This document shows, in pieces, positions 61,961 to 64,000 of a stretch of 64,000 bases of DNA. Made by a program: the position numbers and the translations under genes. The notes beneath the pieces were generated by a model. That model saw only the letters and a program-made list of their open reading frames with translations. It did not search any database and had not been told where the DNA came from. Positions within the stretch are counted from its first letter, which is position 1. Every line of letters starts with the position of its first letter. The stretch comes from Cymodocea nodosa (taxonomy: Eukaryota > Streptophyta > Magnoliopsida > Alismatales > Cymodoceaceae): the NCBI GenBank assembly GCA_036874045.1, contig JAZBRI010000009.1, forward strand, positions 2,108,001-2,172,000. The letters are read 5' to 3'.

Positions 61961-63320
61961 GAATCATATTGGTAGAGGAGTTGGGGCTTGCAGTTAGAAT
62001 AGGATCTGAAATTGGTGAAACAAGTTTTGCATAGATCACATGAGCTATAGGAGGGGTTGGGGGTTGCCCAAACTTTGCTTAGTAGTGCTCAAATGGATGG
62101 TTCTTTTGCTCATAGTAGATGCAAGGGGTGTGAGAAGAGCCATTGGACTTATGACCCTTTCCCTCCTTGGAAGATTGTCCCCCTACGAATGGATGTCTAG
62201 TTGTTGAAGATACAAGAGTAGTAGCTTCAATTGTGGATGTTGGAGTGGCAATGGAGATCTGTAAAGCCTTGTTGAAGGTGTGCTAAAGTGACGGGAGAAC
62301 ATTTGTAGTTAGAATCTTACCATATAATTGAGAAGCGATGTCTGGTTGTAGGCATGTTAAGAAAAGACCAACTCTAAGTTCATCCTTATATTGATGCTAT
62401 GTGACCAGGTCTAGAGAAGATGGTTGGTAAATCTCAAGCTCCTCTAAGAGAGCCTGGAGTTTAGAGTAGTAACTCTGAAGGGAGGATTCTCCTTGTTGAT
62501 GAGAGAAGAGACTCTCATACACCTTACACACTTTCCCAATATGATCATAGGTGGAACGAAGTTTCTCCCATATACGACGAGTAGGGCAGATATGAACAAT
62601 GTTCCATGCAATACTTTTAGCAACACTATTCAATAGCCAAGAACAAACTACTACATTAGTGGCACGCCATGTTGGATATGACTCATCTTTCTCATTTGGA
62701 GGAGCAGTAAACAGATGATGCTCCACTTGTGAAATAACAAAGGGTTCGAAGGTTGGAGATCAAGTATGATAATTATGTTCATTTAGTTTAGTGTCTGTGA
62801 CATTAAGCTTAGAACTATCTACAAACATTGAGAATGATGTTATAATGGTGACCAAGATCTTGTTCTATAAAACCTTTTTTTTTGGTGAAATACTAGTCTA
62901 AACAAGAACTAAGTTGTAGGTTAAGCACTATTTAGTCGAGACAACTTGGAAGAAGCTTGAATATTGTTGATCATGGAGCGGTGTTGATGGATTGGTCAAA
63001 CAGGAAATAGTCAAACACAGAGATCATGGACTGTCGATTAGAGAAGAATGAGTTGACGGATTGGAAGCAGCAAGTGACAAGCAATAAATAGGAAGTTGCG
63101 ACCGGTGGACAAACTTATCGGAAATAGACGTAGACGACGAGCTACCAGTTGAAGACAAGGAAGAAACTAGAACAAATGCATCGACAATTGACTTATAGAC
63201 AAGGTAGGAAGTTAGGGCACAAAGTTGGTGGTGATAGTCCTCAACGAAAAGAGGGATACAAAGATTGACGATATTTGATAGAAGAGTTGTTATGATCAAT
63301 GAGGTTATAGACAATCGCAA
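61961..63320 (-). pseudogene. Ty1/copia gag (UBN2 type)
   Basis: Gag core at 62397-62726: HHLFTAPPNEKDESYPTWRA, WLLNSVAKSIAWNIVHICPT, IWEKLRSTYDHIG, YYSKLQALLEELEIY. Downstream a zinc-knuckle-like CIYYEQKNHPFEHY (near 62110), in which two Cys have become Tyr. The N-terminal part (63024-63320) contains a Ser-rich stretch. Several frameshifts and stops. Confidence 0.8.
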
Positions 63321-63484
63321 TCAAAGATACGTCGATCGGTTGGTGGATAGATGAGGAGCTCTCCTATCCTATGAGAAGAGTTAGGAGATGGTTGACGTTG
63401 ATTAAAATTAGGGTGGTCGGTGATTGTGTAGGAAGGGTTGTGGTGGTTTTCTGGTGGAAGAGAAGGAGGTTAACCTTAGATTAA

Positions 63485-63495
63485 CTTTGATACCA
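63485..63495 (-). other. Primer-binding site, tRNA-iMet type
   Basis: TGGTATCAAAG on the - strand, one change from TGGTATCAGAG, the complement of the initiator-tRNA-Met 3' end used by most copia elements. Confidence 0.8.
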
Positions 63496-63496
63496 A

Positions 63497-63632
63497 GTCA
63501 AACTAGGGATTAACCAAAAGATTAGAAAAGGAAGAAGGAAGTAACTTGTCACTGATACTAGGCACAAATATATACACATACATAAATGGATCCTAGGATC
63601 CATATATCCAAATAGGATAATTGGATCCAACA
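63497..63632 (-). mobile_element. 5' LTR of the truncated copia element (short)
   Basis: From TGTTGGATCCAATTATCCTA (63632) to the primer-binding site, only about 136 bp. Contains inverted GGATCCTAGGATCC (63588-63601). No 3' LTR is seen; the other end of the element was lost. Confidence 0.55.
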
Positions 63633-64000
63633 ATTTGCATCATTACAAATTCATCTATGTTGATGATGAATGTTTAATTAGAAGTATTCTACTTAAATGA
63701 AGTATAACATTTAACATCTCATTGAATACATGACTGACAGTGTAACTTGAACAATGAAATCTTTTTCATGTTACTTTATATCTTTGATTTTGATCAATTG
63801 TTACTAAAAATAATGTCAATTTCTCCTCTACAATAATATTATTACTATCACTTATTACTACCTTTTTCTTAATAGATTACAAAATTGCAGGAATACAGAT
63901 TGACTCAGGATATATTTTCTTACAATTATATGCCTGATTTGGTAAATTTAGATCCAACAGTCTTCTAACATAATCTTGCCATTCTTTACTATAGATGATT
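63633..64000 (-). pseudogene. PIF/Harbinger transposase, copy C (continues past window)
   Basis: Aligned by eye with the N-terminal part of copy B: RRLLDLNLPNQAYNCKKIYP, NIIVEEKLTLFLVTIDQNQR, RFHCSSYTVSHVFNEMLNVI and KHSSST. Stops after PAIL and KVT, and three more close to the copia junction. The copia LTR at 63632 interrupts it just before the first transposase intron position. The 5' end of the gene lies beyond 64000. Confidence 0.82.

Overview
This is nuclear DNA from a flowering plant. Two intron-bearing plant housekeeping genes sit in AT-rich DNA that is otherwise almost wholly LTR retrotransposons and PIF/Harbinger DNA transposons, nested in one another and decayed. Nothing I can see fixes the genus. 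There are no bacterial-style operons, CRISPR arrays, rRNA genes or tRNA genes that I could recognise. All similarity statements come from reading the sequence by eye; no alignment was run.

Host genes: (1) RPL37A (60S ribosomal protein eL43), five exons between 11608 and 16778, apparently intact, with an ATG-only first exon and a 4.4 kb first intron. (2) The 5' part of HAT1/HAG2 (type B histone acetyltransferase), seven exons between 53279 and 55590. Its intron 7 runs straight into retrotransposons, and no later exon is visible before the window ends.

Layout: 1-2425 3' end of a Ty1/copia element with its 3' LTR (LTR-A); 2436-8510 copy alpha of an Athila-like Ty3/gypsy family (LTR-C) on the + strand; 8560-9200 piece of LTR-D; 9230-11170 retroelement-like leader rich in tandem repeats; 11490-17100 RPL37A; 18009-18700 small Harbinger-like element; 19380-19740 palindromic repeat; 19780-24986 copy beta of the Athila-like family (- strand, with an internal inversion); 24987-26744 LTR-A; 26745-28905 minus-strand copia fragment (LTR-B plus gag); 28906-45955 copy gamma of the Athila-like family (- strand), carrying three LTR insertions (B, D, E); 45956-46290 palindromic repeat; 46720-52395 two PIF/Harbinger elements; 53279-55590 HAT1; 55782-59960 an LTR-F retroelement (- strand); 60230-63632 a truncated copia element (- strand) sitting in a third Harbinger transposase (63633-64000).

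The most unusual content is the LTR-C family and the LTRs around it. Reading 5' to 3', copy gamma has 5' LTR, gag C-half, protease, RT, deleted integrase, a 'putative plant transposon protein' ORF in the env-like position, a second gag N-half, an F-box gene and the 3' untranslated region. Copies alpha and beta keep overlapping parts of the same order. All these elements, and the unrelated copia LTRs (A, B, D), are studded with short hairpin modules of two main sequence classes (GTTCGTTGAGTTA/TAACTCAACGAAC and TTCGGATAGTTA/TAACTATCCGAA), often in arrays and often next to CACGTG boxes. At one site two near-identical LTR-B copies carry different hairpin classes, so the modules seem to turn over or move independently of the LTR that hosts them.
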